A stretch of 64,000 nucleotides of DNA from JAFGNV01 sp964612485. Its GTDB lineage: Bacteria; Chloroflexota; Anaerolineae; 4572-78; J111. Below are positions 16,125 through 24,531 of this stretch, in pieces. The DNA is taken from the NCBI GenBank assembly GCA_964612485.1, contig CAZTFF010000022.1:29728-93727 (forward strand), written 5' to 3'. The notes under the pieces are model-generated. The model made no database searches and was not told where the DNA came from. It worked only from the letters and a program-made list of their open reading frames with translations. Within the stretch, counting starts at the first letter, position 1; the number at the start of each line of letters is the position of its first letter. The translations under genes and the position numbers were made by a program.

Positions 16125-17777
16125 ATGCCCAGGTCAAAAACAAAACGCGTTGCCTTCCAACCCACCACCCACCAAAGCGTTCAGCGAGGTGTTAACAAAA
16201 TCGTTAATGCCATTCGTCCCACCCTGGGGCCGCGCCCGCGCGTGGTGGCCATCGACCGTATCCTGGATGAAAAAATGCCTGAGTTGTTAGACAACGGCGG
16301 CGTGATCGCCAAACGCATCATCCAGCTTCCCCATCGCTACGAAGATGTGGGCGCTATGTATCTCCGAGATATTTTGTGGCGACTGCACCGGCAAACCGGC
16401 GACGGCACGGCCACGGCGGCGGTATTGTTTCAATCTATTTACAACGAAGCTGTCCGTTACCTGGCCTCCGGGGGGAGTGCGATGCCGCTGCGGATTGCGC
16501 TGGAAAAAGGGATGAACGTGGTGCTCGACCGGTTGACGGAAATGACCGTTCACCTTGAAGGCCGGAAAAAGCTGGCCCAAATCGCCGAGTCGATCTGTTA
16601 CGATGCCGAACTGGCTAAACTATTTGGCGAGATTTTCGACATCATCGGCCAATACGGGCGGCTGGAAATACGGGCGGGCCGCAGCCGCGAGTTAGAGCGG
16701 GAGTACGTGGAAGGTATGTATTGGGAACGCGGCCTGATGTCGCGCGAGATGGTAGCCGATTACTCCCGGATGAGAACTGAGTTTGAAGACACCGCCATTT
16801 TGATTAGCGATCTGGACATCCAGCAGCCGCAGCAACTTTTGCCGGCTCTGGAAGTGGCCATGCGCGCCCAGTTAAAAACGCTGGTTATTGTGGCCCATAA
16901 ACTTTCCGATACAACGATGGGCTTTTTGTTGGCTAATAAAAACCCTGAAAAATTTCAGGTCATCGCCGTGAACACGCCCGGCTATGGCAAAGAAGAACAG
17001 GCCGGGGCGCTGGAAGATTTGGCCATTTTAACCGGCGGCAGAGCGTTAATCAAAGTTGCCGGCGATACCCTGGCCCAAATCAAACCGGAAGATTTTGGCC
17101 GCGCCCGCCGCATCTGGGCCGACACCCGCAATTTTGGCATCATCGGCGGCAAAGGCAGCCCGCGGGCGCTGCGTAGCCACATTGCCCAACTGCGAAAAAC
17201 CTACGACACCACCGAAGACCTGGTACTCCGCGAGAAATTGTTGAAACGTATCGGTAAATTGCTGGGCGGATCGGCCACGTTGTGGGTGGGCGGCAGCACC
17301 GAAATGAACATCGAAGCCCGGGTGGAAACAGCCAAACGAACCGCCGCCGCCATGCGCGGCGCGATGTCGGAAGGCGTGGTGCCCGGCGGGGGCGTGGCGC
17401 TGCTGGCCTGCCGCCCGGCTTTACAAAAATTGCTGGATGAAAGCACTACCGCCGATGAGCGAGCCGCCTATCGCATCCTTATCGAGGCTATGGCCGAACC
17501 GCTGCGAACCATTGTGAGCAACGCCGGTTTTGATGACCGGGAAGTTATGGCCGAGATGAAACTGGCCGGGCCGGGCCACGGTTTTGATGTAAAAAACGAA
17601 CAGATCGTCAACATGGAAGAAGCCGGCATCTACGACACCGCCGTGATGCAGAAATCGGCAGCGTACGCGGCCATTTCCGGGGCGGCCCTGGCGTTAACGG
17701 TGGATGTGCTGGTTCATCGTAAAGATCAATCCAACCACGCCGCGCTGGATACCCCCGTAAAGAGGAAAAAGCTATGA
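16125..17777 (+). CDS. Divergent GroEL/Cpn60-family chaperonin
   Basis: A 550-residue group I chaperonin homologue of normal length. It keeps TLGP (residues 33-36), the ATP-binding GDGTATAAVL with the equivalent of Asp87 at residue 93, VGGSTE (388-393) and EGVVPGGGVALL. It departs from GroEL in key places. The Asp52 loop (TKDGV) reads DNGGV. By ungapped alignment from VGGSTE, the Asp398 position is an arginine (residue 405), with no Asp nearby. The C-terminus is basic (PVKRKKL) instead of the GGM tail. It starts 44 bp after the permease gene (GAGGTG before ATG 16125) and overlaps the beta-propeller gene by 4 bp; no groES is nearby. It is probably a specialised, slow or non-hydrolysing chaperonin serving this locus, not the housekeeping one. 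Confidence 0.9.
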   Translation: MPRSKTKRVAFQPTTHQSVQRGVNKIVNAIRPTLGPRPRVVAIDRILDEKMPELLDNGGVIAKRIIQLPHRYEDVGAMYLRDILWRLHRQTGDGTATAAVLFQSIYNEAVRYLASGGSAMPLRIALEKGMNVVLDRLTEMTVHLEGRKKLAQIAESICYDAELAKLFGEIFDIIGQYGRLEIRAGRSRELEREYVEGMYWERGLMSREMVADYSRMRTEFEDTAILISDLDIQQPQQLLPALEVAMRAQLKTLVIVAHKLSDTTMGFLLANKNPEKFQVIAVNTPGYGKEEQAGALEDLAILTGGRALIKVAGDTLAQIKPEDFGRARRIWADTRNFGIIGGKGSPRALRSHIAQLRKTYDTTEDLVLREKLLKRIGKLLGGSATLWVGGSTEMNIEARVETAKRTAAAMRGAMSEGVVPGGGVALLACRPALQKLLDESTTADERAAYRILIEAMAEPLRTIVSNAGFDDREVMAEMKLAGPGHGFDVKNEQIVNMEEAGIYDTAVMQKSAAYAAISGAALALTVDVLVHRKDQSNHAALDTPVKRKKL

Positions 17778-18727
17778 GTACGATGACCGAAGAAACCACC
17801 ACCCCGGATATTGTTCACGCTTTAGCGGCTTCCCCTAACTTTGCCCAGGATGGGGTTTGTTTTGCCGCCCGCCAATCCGGCCTGTACCGCTCTGAAGACG
17901 GCGGGGAGACCTGGCAGCCGGCCTATGAATCGTTGGAGCTTCAGGCCGAGCTGGTTACGGCAGCAGTCGCCCTTTCACCCGATTTTGCGCAGGATGGGTA
18001 TGTGTTTGCGGGCGTGCCCGGCGGCGTGTTGCGCTCCACCGACGGGGGCAAAACCTGGTTTGTGGCTACACTGACTTCCCCACCGCCGTTTGTTTCCTCA
18101 CTGGCGGTCTCGCCCAATTTTCCCCGGGACGGCATAGTTTTTGCCGGTACACTGGAAGATGGTGTTTTTTACTCCAAAGATCGCGGCCACAAGTGGGTTT
18201 CGTGGAATTTTGGCCTGCTCGATTTGAATGTGCTGGCGCTGGCCGTCTCGCCGGATTTTGCCAATGATGAAACGTTGTTTGTGGGCACAGACAGCGGCAT
18301 CTATCGCAGCACCAATGGGGGGCGGGCCTGGCGGGAAGTTGATTTTTCGATGGATGATGCTCCGGTGCTTAGCCTGGCGGTATCGCCCGCCTATGCCACC
18401 GACAGCCAGTTGTTTGCCGGTACCGAAGAAAACGGGCTGTTCCACTCGGATGACGGCGGGAAAAAGTGGCATCGGATCGGTGAGGAAGGTGTCAACGGAA
18501 TCATCAATAGCATTTTGCTATCGCCGGAGTTTCCCGGCAAGCCTGATATGTTGGTTATGCTGGAAGAAACTTTGCTGGTGTCGCACGACAGGGGCCAAAC
18601 CTGGTCCCCCTGGAAAGTGGATTTAAAAAGTCAAGAAGGATTGGCGTCCGTAGCCGCGCCACACGGGCTTGATCCCGGTTCAACGTTATTGTTGGGCGAT
18701 GTGGAAGGTAGCGTACAGAAAATCTAA
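17774..18727 (+). CDS. Cytoplasmic beta-propeller protein with BNR/sortilin-type repeats
   Basis: A 317-residue protein of about six repeats of roughly 45 residues. Each combines a phrase like LAVSPNFAQDG..FAGT with an Asp-box S.DGG..W (for example YRSEDGGETW, LRSTDGGKTW, YRSTNGGRAW, FHSDDGGKKW, LVSHDRGQTW). No signal peptide or membrane segment is visible, unlike most exported Asp-box proteins, so it is predicted to be cytoplasmic. Its ATG overlaps the chaperonin stop (ATGA), implying translational coupling and perhaps a physical partnership. Binding of sugars, or of the chaperonin or its client, is possible; no enzymatic residues can be named. Confidence 0.85.
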   Translation: MSTMTEETTTPDIVHALAASPNFAQDGVCFAARQSGLYRSEDGGETWQPAYESLELQAELVTAAVALSPDFAQDGYVFAGVPGGVLRSTDGGKTWFVATLTSPPPFVSSLAVSPNFPRDGIVFAGTLEDGVFYSKDRGHKWVSWNFGLLDLNVLALAVSPDFANDETLFVGTDSGIYRSTNGGRAWREVDFSMDDAPVLSLAVSPAYATDSQLFAGTEENGLFHSDDGGKKWHRIGEEGVNGIINSILLSPEFPGKPDMLVMLEETLLVSHDRGQTWSPWKVDLKSQEGLASVAAPHGLDPGSTLLLGDVEGSVQKI

Positions 18728-18810
18728 CGGGTTTCTGATAGGGTGGAAGTATCGTTGCCGGCAGGCATCGAACAACCCTGGTTGATCCTGGACGAATCAT
18801 GGGAGTCACC

Positions 18811-19089
18811 ATGGCTATCAGGCGAACAACCCCAAATGGCGTAAATCTTCGCTGCGATTGTTGCGGGCAACCGGCCACGTGGCGCATCCGCGTTATTCCA
18901 ACCTGTTGCATGTTGGGCGAGGCGCTGTGTGATCGCTGTGAGAGCAAGAGTTCGCATAGCCAATGGTGGCGAAGAAACGATAATTTCTGGGCCGAATTAG
19001 CCGGTGATGCCGCCTGGCTGACCGAATACGTAACGGCTGGCCTGAATAAGTTAAAAGAGCGGATCAAACCCAACATCCTCCGGCTTTAA
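18811..19089 (+). CDS. Small zinc-ribbon-like protein of unknown function
   Basis: A 92-residue protein with cysteine pairs CDCCGQ near residue 15, then CC (TCCML) and CDRCESK about 20 residues later, followed by a Trp-rich segment (SQWWRRNDNFW) and a basic helical tail. The spacing fits a treble-clef or zinc-ribbon fold. ATG 18811 has GGGAG upstream; an in-frame ATG at 18799 lacks one. It lies 83 bp after the propeller gene on the same strand and may belong to the chaperonin cassette. Not recognised as a named family. Confidence 0.6.
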   Translation: MAIRRTTPNGVNLRCDCCGQPATWRIRVIPTCCMLGEALCDRCESKSSHSQWWRRNDNFWAELAGDAAWLTEYVTAGLNKLKERIKPNILRL

Positions 19090-19238
19090 TCCGATTTCCT
19101 GTGGAAAAGCCAGTCCATCGATAAAAACCACCTTCCCGGCGAGCGCCCTCCATAATATTGTTAAGTGCAGGCTGTATTAGAATATTTTTTCTGAACATAT
19201 ACTGGTTATTTGTGAGCTTTAGACCAAGGAGCGATCCA

Positions 19239-20264
19239 ATGAATATGAAAGCGGTAAGAAAAACGGCGGAAGGCCCCGGCCATGTTGAACTGTGTGAAGT
19301 ACCGGTTCCTGAGATTGGGCCAAATGATGTGCTGATGAAGGTGTATGCTGCCGGGGTGTGTGGCAGCGATTTGTTGATTGAAGAAGATCGCCATTTTTAC
19401 CGGGCGCCGGTTACGCAGGGGCACGAATATTCGGGCATTGCCTATCAGGTGGGGAAAAATGTCACCCGCGTGAAAGAGGGCGATAAATTTGTGGCCGATA
19501 TCGAATGCGGCGGCGGCGATTGGCTGGGCGTGACCATCGATGGGGCGTTTGCGCCCTACATGCGCGTGCCGGAACACGTGATTTACCGCGTCTCCGATCA
19601 CGTGCCCCTGAAGCACGCCGGCATGACCGAGTTGATCGTGGCTACCCATCACCTGATCCAGGAACGAGCGCAGGTCAAAGTGGGCGATGATGTGGTGATC
19701 GTTGGCCCCGGCCCGATGGGGATTATGGCCGTGCAATACGCCAAAATTTGTGGCGCGCGGCGCGTGATTCTGGTGGGCCTCAAAAGTGATGAGAAACGGT
19801 TGGAAATTGGTCAACAAGTGGGCGCGGATCACATTGTTTACTCCGAAGACGGCCCGGGTAAGGCGGTGATGGACATCACCGACGGCAAGGGAGCCGAGTT
19901 TGTGCTGGAATGTTCGGCCAGCGAGTTGGGCGTGCAGCACGCCATCGACTGCGCCCGCAAAGCGTACGAAGGCCCCGGCGGCAAAGGCGTGATCGTTTTC
20001 ATCAGCCTGTGGGGGCGCAGCCTCAACGTCAACCTGGATCAGGTCAGCCTGGGCCAGCTTGATATCCGGGGCAGTTGGAGCTGGAACGGTCGGGAAACCT
20101 GGGAACACGCCGTAGATTTGCTGGAACGCGGCTTGTTCAAGTTCGATCCGGTGATTACCGGCTTTTATGAACTGGAAGAGTGGGAAACCGTGTTTGCCAA
20201 TCTCCGCTCCAAAAAAGACCTGAAAGCAATGTTTTTGCCAAACGGCGAAGATTGGGCCAATTAA
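19239..20264 (+). CDS. Medium-chain alcohol/sugar dehydrogenase (2), lacking the structural zinc lobe
   Basis: A 341-residue MDR-family protein. Catalytic zinc residues are seen in AAGVCGSDLLIEED and TQGHE, and the nucleotide-binding motif in GPGPMGIMAV. Between them, where most relatives have four clustered cysteines, this protein has only ADIECGGGDWLG, so the structural zinc site is absent. It is likely an NAD(P)-linked polyol, ketose or sugar-acid dehydrogenase. AAGGAG precedes ATG 19239. The next gene starts 2 bp after the stop, so the two are tightly coupled. Confidence 0.9.
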   Translation: MNMKAVRKTAEGPGHVELCEVPVPEIGPNDVLMKVYAAGVCGSDLLIEEDRHFYRAPVTQGHEYSGIAYQVGKNVTRVKEGDKFVADIECGGGDWLGVTIDGAFAPYMRVPEHVIYRVSDHVPLKHAGMTELIVATHHLIQERAQVKVGDDVVIVGPGPMGIMAVQYAKICGARRVILVGLKSDEKRLEIGQQVGADHIVYSEDGPGKAVMDITDGKGAEFVLECSASELGVQHAIDCARKAYEGPGGKGVIVFISLWGRSLNVNLDQVSLGQLDIRGSWSWNGRETWEHAVDLLERGLFKFDPVITGFYELEEWETVFANLRSKKDLKAMFLPNGEDWAN

Positions 20265-20266
20265 TC

Positions 20267-21172
20267 ATGGAAAAATTCAAATACAGCTATTTTCAATTGA
20301 CCTTTGGGCAAGAAGAAGCCTATCTGCACCCGGAAAAAACCTACGAACGGCTGAAAAAATACGGCTATGACGCTATCGAACTGTGCCCGCCCAAGGGTCG
20401 CTATGGCCTGGGCGTCAAAATGGAAGATTATGTAAAAACCCACGCCCAACTGAAGGCCGATTTTGGGCTGGAGGTGTCGTGCATCAATGAATGTTGGGGC
20501 GAAATGTGGGACCCCTATTCGCCCGAATACAAAACGCTGACCGAGCAAAAAACGGCGGATCTGGCAGTGTCCGAAACTAAATCTTCCATTGATTTTGGCG
20601 CGGAGTTGGGCGCGCGTTCTGTTACCATCGCGGTGGCTATTCACGATGCTATCACCGCCGACAATGTAGGCGAGTGTACTGCGATTGCCGTGGACGCCTT
20701 GCAGCGCATGGCCGATTACGCCAAACCCAAAAATGTCCAGTTGGTGTTTGAGGCTACCAATCATCTGGAAATGGGTAAATTTGTCAATACGGCGCTGAAT
20801 CATAAACGCATGATCGAATTGACCGGGCGGGACAATATCGGTATCCAGCTTGATTGGTTCCACGTGAATCTGGAAGAACTCAATCCCTATGAGGCCGTGA
20901 TGGACGCTGATCCTTTGCTGTGGCATCTCCATTTTCGTGATTCGAACTCGCTGACGCCGGGCTACGGCAAAACCGATTTTAAAGCTGTGATGCGCGCGCT
21001 GAAAAAGACCGGTTACCAGGGTTATTGCACCATCGAAAGCGCGCCAATGGTGCCCGACGCCGACACCGCCGCCCAAGACGGCATTGAGTATTTGAAATTT
21101 ATGGAACGAATTGCCGAATACCAGCTTAGCCCGGAATTTCCCAACGGCTACGCCTTACCAACATCCCTATAA
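20267..21172 (+). CDS. Sugar-phosphate isomerase/epimerase-like TIM barrel (AP endonuclease 2 family)
   Basis: A 301-residue xylose-isomerase-like TIM barrel. Metal-ligand candidates are the Glu in VFEATNH, Asp and His in QLDWFHVN, His in WHLHFRDS and the final Glu in CTIESAP. Relatives include 3-keto sugar epimerases, hydroxypyruvate isomerases, D-apiose isomerase-like and 3-oxo-isoapionate decarboxylase-like enzymes. With ApsD- and ApnL-like genes in the same locus the last is worth testing, but sequence alone does not decide. ATG 20267 lies 2 bp after the dehydrogenase stop. The SIS isomerase gene follows 17 bp downstream. Confidence 0.87.
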   Translation: MEKFKYSYFQLTFGQEEAYLHPEKTYERLKKYGYDAIELCPPKGRYGLGVKMEDYVKTHAQLKADFGLEVSCINECWGEMWDPYSPEYKTLTEQKTADLAVSETKSSIDFGAELGARSVTIAVAIHDAITADNVGECTAIAVDALQRMADYAKPKNVQLVFEATNHLEMGKFVNTALNHKRMIELTGRDNIGIQLDWFHVNLEELNPYEAVMDADPLLWHLHFRDSNSLTPGYGKTDFKAVMRALKKTGYQGYCTIESAPMVPDADTAAQDGIEYLKFMERIAEYQLSPEFPNGYALPTSL

Positions 21173-21189
21173 CTTTTCAGGAGATAACT

Positions 21190-21786
21190 GTGGAATCTAA
21201 CGAAATACTGGACCAAGCCAAAGCCATGATCCGGGCCGAGGGCGAGGTGCTCGTAGAGATTGCGGATCAATTAGATGAATCGTTTGTAGAAACCGTGCGG
21301 CTGGTGAGCGAATGCACCGGCACGATCATGGTGACGGGCGCAGGAACATCCGGCACCATTGCCCGCCGCATTGCTCATCTGCTGGCCACTTGCGGAATGA
21401 CCGCGTTTTACATCAGCAGTGCCGAAGCGCTGCACGGCCCGTCGGCCTCGGTGAAGCCGGGCGATGTTCTGATTGTTCTATCCAAAGCCGGCAAGAGCGC
21501 GGAACTGAACCAGTTTGCCGGCGTTGCCCGCCAGCGCGGCGCTAAAGTGATTGCCTGGACCTGGGAATCTGAATCCCCGCTGGCCGAACTCAGTGATGTG
21601 GTGGTGATTGTGCGGCCCGACGTGAAAGGTGAAGGCGAAGGCGTGCTGCCCTTTGGCAGTTCGTTAGCCAACGGCGTGGTGGGCGATGCCCTGACCCTGG
21701 TGGCCAAGCGCCTCAGAGGGTTTGATTTGGCAACGTTGACTCAGACTCACCCCTCCGGGGCCACAGCCGAATTGGTCAGAAAATAA
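21190..21786 (+). CDS. SIS-domain sugar-phosphate isomerase (6-phospho-3-hexuloisomerase-like)
   Basis: A 198-residue single SIS domain protein. The phosphate-binding loop and substrate residues appear as VTGAGTSGTIARRIAHLLA and LSKAGKSAELNQFA, and the C-terminus has FGSSLANGVVGDAL. The family isomerises or binds phosphosugars such as 3-hexulose 6-phosphate. The start is GTG 21190 with CAGGAG upstream. It sits between a TIM-barrel epimerase and an FGGY kinase, so it probably acts on a phosphorylated intermediate of the same pathway. Confidence 0.88.
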   Translation: MESNEILDQAKAMIRAEGEVLVEIADQLDESFVETVRLVSECTGTIMVTGAGTSGTIARRIAHLLATCGMTAFYISSAEALHGPSASVKPGDVLIVLSKAGKSAELNQFAGVARQRGAKVIAWTWESESPLAELSDVVVIVRPDVKGEGEGVLPFGSSLANGVVGDALTLVAKRLRGFDLATLTQTHPSGATAELVRK

Positions 21787-21797
21787 ACAACAAAAAT

Positions 21798-21851
21798 AGC
21801 AGGGTAGCAAAGTAGCAAAATAGAGATACCTTGTTCCCCTGTTACCCTGCT
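21798..21851 (+). repeat. Inverted repeat in the SIS-kinase intergenic region
   Basis: AGCAGGGTA (21798-21806) and TACCCTGCT (21843-21851) are perfect complements. The space between is filled with degenerate GTAGCAAA units. This looks like a small dispersed repeat with hairpin potential; no T-run follows. Confidence 0.45.
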
Positions 21852-21881
21852 ACCTTGAAAACTCACTTGGAGGTGATTCAC

Positions 21882-23438
21882 ATGGCAGATTATCTATTAG
21901 GTATCGACTATGGAACCGGGGGCTGCAAAGCCTGTATCATCAACCCCGATGGCGATGTTTTAGGCTTTGCGTTTAAGGAATATCCCTTTTTCCACGACAA
22001 ACCAGGTTGGTCCGAACACGATCCTGTTTTGTACTGGACCTTTGCCTGTGAAATGATCAAAGATTGTATCACCCAGGCCCGCATCAACCCCAGCGAAATC
22101 CGGGGGATGGCTGTTTCTTCGGCGCTGCCCTCCATGGTGATGGTGGATAAAGACCACAACCCCATTCACCGGGCCTATAACCTGATGGACCGCCGGGCCA
22201 CCAAAGAGGTGGATTGGCTTAATGAGAATATCGGCGGAGAGCGCATCCAGAAACTCACCGCCAACAGAATAGAAGACCATCCCTCGCTGGTCAATCTGCT
22301 GTGGGAAAAGAATAATCGCCCCGATTCATTTAAGAAAATTTGGAAAGCGCTGACCATCGACGGTTTTGTGACGCTCAAGTTGACCGGGCAGCCGGTGGCT
22401 ATTTACGGCTCCGCCGAATTCTACGGCGTGGCCTATGACCTGGCCAACAATAAGTTTGATGAGCAAATGCTGGCCGAGATTGGGATTGATCCCGATCTTA
22501 TCCCCCCCTTGCACCGCTGCGAAGAGATTATTGGTGAAGTAACCCCCCAGGCCGCCGAAGAAGCGGGGCTGGCGCCCGGAATCCCGGTTTGCGCCGGGCA
22601 GGTAGATTTCAACGCCAGTTGCGTGGCCGCCGGCGTGGTGGCCGAAGGCGATATTATGAGCAACCTGGGCACGGTGGGCAACTTTGGCGTGATCCACAAG
22701 AGTACCGAATTTAATTTTTCCGAGGTGGGCCTGTCGATGATCAACCTGGCCTTTACCGTTGATTCGGCCAACACTTACGTTACCATCCCCTCGACCACGA
22801 CCGGTGGACAGTCCATTCGTTACCTGCGCGATAACTTCTCCCAATATGAGGTAGAAGCGGAACGGGTGCTGGGCGTTTCCTCTTACGACCTGCTCAATAT
22901 GCAGGCGGCCAAAGTGCCCGTGGGCAGCAATGGCCTCATCATTTTGCCCTATCTGATGGGTGAGCGGACACCGATCTGGGACGTGTACGCGCGCGGCGTG
23001 GTGTTTGGCCTTTCGTTGAACCACACCAAGGGCCATCTGGTGCGGGCTATGATGGAAGCGGTGGCTTATGCCCTGTACGACTCCTACCAACTGATCCTCA
23101 AATCGGGCATCAAAATCAATTACCCCCTGGTGCTGAATGAGGGCGGCGCGGTCAGCCCGCTGTGGCGGCAGATTATCAGCGATGTGTTCAACGTGCCGCT
23201 GGTGCTGGTCAAACGCCGAACCGGCGCGCCCTTTGGCGATGCGATCCTGGCCGGGGTGGCCACCGGCATCTTCAAAGATTTTTCGGTGGCTAAAGAGTGG
23301 GCGGAGTATATCGAACTGATGGAGCCAAACCAGGCTAACCACGAGCGCTATCTGGAATACTTTGCCCTTTACAAAAAAATATACAACAACGTCAAAGACA
23401 ATTTCAAAGAACTGGCCGATTTGCGAGACCGCTCATAG
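21882..23438 (+). CDS. FGGY-family carbohydrate kinase
   Basis: A 518-residue kinase of the xylulokinase/ribulokinase family. The N-terminal phosphate motif is LGIDYGTGGCKACI. The catalytic base is the Asp in CAGQVDFNASCVAAG. The C-terminal ATP site includes LNEGGAVSPLWRQIISDVF followed by a FGDAILAGVATG helix. It should phosphorylate a ketose (xylulose, apulose, erythrulose or similar) or polyol. Start ATG 21882 follows TTGGAGGTG; an in-frame TTG at 21831 would add 17 residues without a ribosome-binding site. If D-apiose is isomerised as well as oxidised, this could be an apulose kinase, but the family does not fix the substrate. Confidence 0.92.
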   Translation: MADYLLGIDYGTGGCKACIINPDGDVLGFAFKEYPFFHDKPGWSEHDPVLYWTFACEMIKDCITQARINPSEIRGMAVSSALPSMVMVDKDHNPIHRAYNLMDRRATKEVDWLNENIGGERIQKLTANRIEDHPSLVNLLWEKNNRPDSFKKIWKALTIDGFVTLKLTGQPVAIYGSAEFYGVAYDLANNKFDEQMLAEIGIDPDLIPPLHRCEEIIGEVTPQAAEEAGLAPGIPVCAGQVDFNASCVAAGVVAEGDIMSNLGTVGNFGVIHKSTEFNFSEVGLSMINLAFTVDSANTYVTIPSTTTGGQSIRYLRDNFSQYEVEAERVLGVSSYDLLNMQAAKVPVGSNGLIILPYLMGERTPIWDVYARGVVFGLSLNHTKGHLVRAMMEAVAYALYDSYQLILKSGIKINYPLVLNEGGAVSPLWRQIISDVFNVPLVLVKRRTGAPFGDAILAGVATGIFKDFSVAKEWAEYIELMEPNQANHERYLEYFALYKKIYNNVKDNFKELADLRDRS

Positions 23439-23493
23439 ACAAAAATTCCCCGAAGGGGCGGGGGGAGTAGTTCTCCCTCATAGTCCCCCCTTC

Positions 23494-23514
23494 CCTGTGC
23501 GGCTATCGCACAGG
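23494..23514 (+). repeat. 8-bp perfect hairpin after the FGGY kinase
   Basis: CCTGTGCG (23494-23501) pairs with CGCACAGG (23507-23514) across a 5-nt loop. A CCCC/GGGG hairpin and C- and G-runs lie just before it (about 23449-23490). The 241-bp gap to the aldo/keto reductase gene is otherwise filled with repeat-like CGAAGAACGCAG sequence. Possible transcription end, without a T-tract. Confidence 0.45.
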
Positions 23515-23679
23515 TACACATTTTTGATCGCGAATATCTGCGAAGAACGCAGTGAAGACACAAGGGCGCAGAGGGAAAAGCCTTTTTCTTTCGAAAGGCT
23601 GGAACGCTGCGCCTTTGTCTTCTCTATCTATGCCTTGAGTTTGTTAATTTGGTTGTGAAAGCATGGAAAAAGGATAAAT

Positions 23680-24516
23680 ATGATAAACAAAATTACCGAT
23701 GCAGCAACATTACACAACGGCGTCAAAATGCCCTGGTTGGGGCTGGGTGTCCTTTACGTTGACGAGGGCGAGGCGGTGGAGAACGCGGTGCGCTGGGCGT
23801 TGGAGGCCGGCTATCGCCATATTGATACGGCGGCCATTTACGGCAACGAGGTTGGCGTAGGCCGGAGCATCAAACAAAGCGGCATCCCGCGAGAAGAGAT
23901 CTTTGTTACGAGCAAGGTCTGGAATCGGGATCAGGGCTATGATCAAACATTGGCCGCCTTTGATCTCAGCTTGCAGCGCCTGGATATGCAGTATGTTGAT
24001 CTTTATTTGATCCACTGGCCGGTAGAGGGTACGTTCAAAGAAACGTGGCGGGCGCTGGAAACTATCTACCAATCGGGCCGGGCGCGCGCCATCGGCGTTA
24101 GCAACTTTCTGGCGCACCATCTGGCCGATTTGCTCGACAGCGCTCAGATAGTGCCTATGGTGGATCAGGTTGAGTTTCACCCTTACTTGCAGCAGCCTGA
24201 TTTGCAGGCGTTTTGTAAGGATCACCAGATTCAGTTGGAAGCCTGGCGGCCAATTATGAAGGGCCGGGTAAATCAGGTGCCGGAATTGGTTGAGTTGGGG
24301 CGGAAATATGGCAAAACCCCGGTTCAGATCACCGTGCGCTGGATGATCCAACGTGGGGTGGTGGCCATCCCTAAATCTGAACACCAGGAACGGATCCAAA
24401 GTAATGCCGACATCTTTGATTTTGAACTCGACTCGTCAGACCTCAACGTGATTGATGGATTAGACCGTCACGAGCGTTTGGGAACCGATCCAGACGATTT
24501 TCATTTTGATTTCTAA
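23680..24516 (+). CDS. Aldo/keto reductase
   Basis: A 278-residue AKR. The full catalytic tetrad is visible: Asp and Tyr in HIDTAAIYGNE, Lys in VTSKVWN and His in LIHWPVEG. The NADPH-site phrase IPKSEHQERIQSN is present near the C-terminus. It reduces sugar or ketoaldehyde carbonyls in the cytoplasm. AAAGGA precedes the ATG and the class II aldolase gene begins 15 bp after the stop. A role in reducing a small aldehyde or sugar released by the aldolase is plausible. Confidence 0.93.
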   Translation: MINKITDAATLHNGVKMPWLGLGVLYVDEGEAVENAVRWALEAGYRHIDTAAIYGNEVGVGRSIKQSGIPREEIFVTSKVWNRDQGYDQTLAAFDLSLQRLDMQYVDLYLIHWPVEGTFKETWRALETIYQSGRARAIGVSNFLAHHLADLLDSAQIVPMVDQVEFHPYLQQPDLQAFCKDHQIQLEAWRPIMKGRVNQVPELVELGRKYGKTPVQITVRWMIQRGVVAIPKSEHQERIQSNADIFDFELDSSDLNVIDGLDRHERLGTDPDDFHFDF

Positions 24517-24531
24517 AAGGGAGTACACGAT

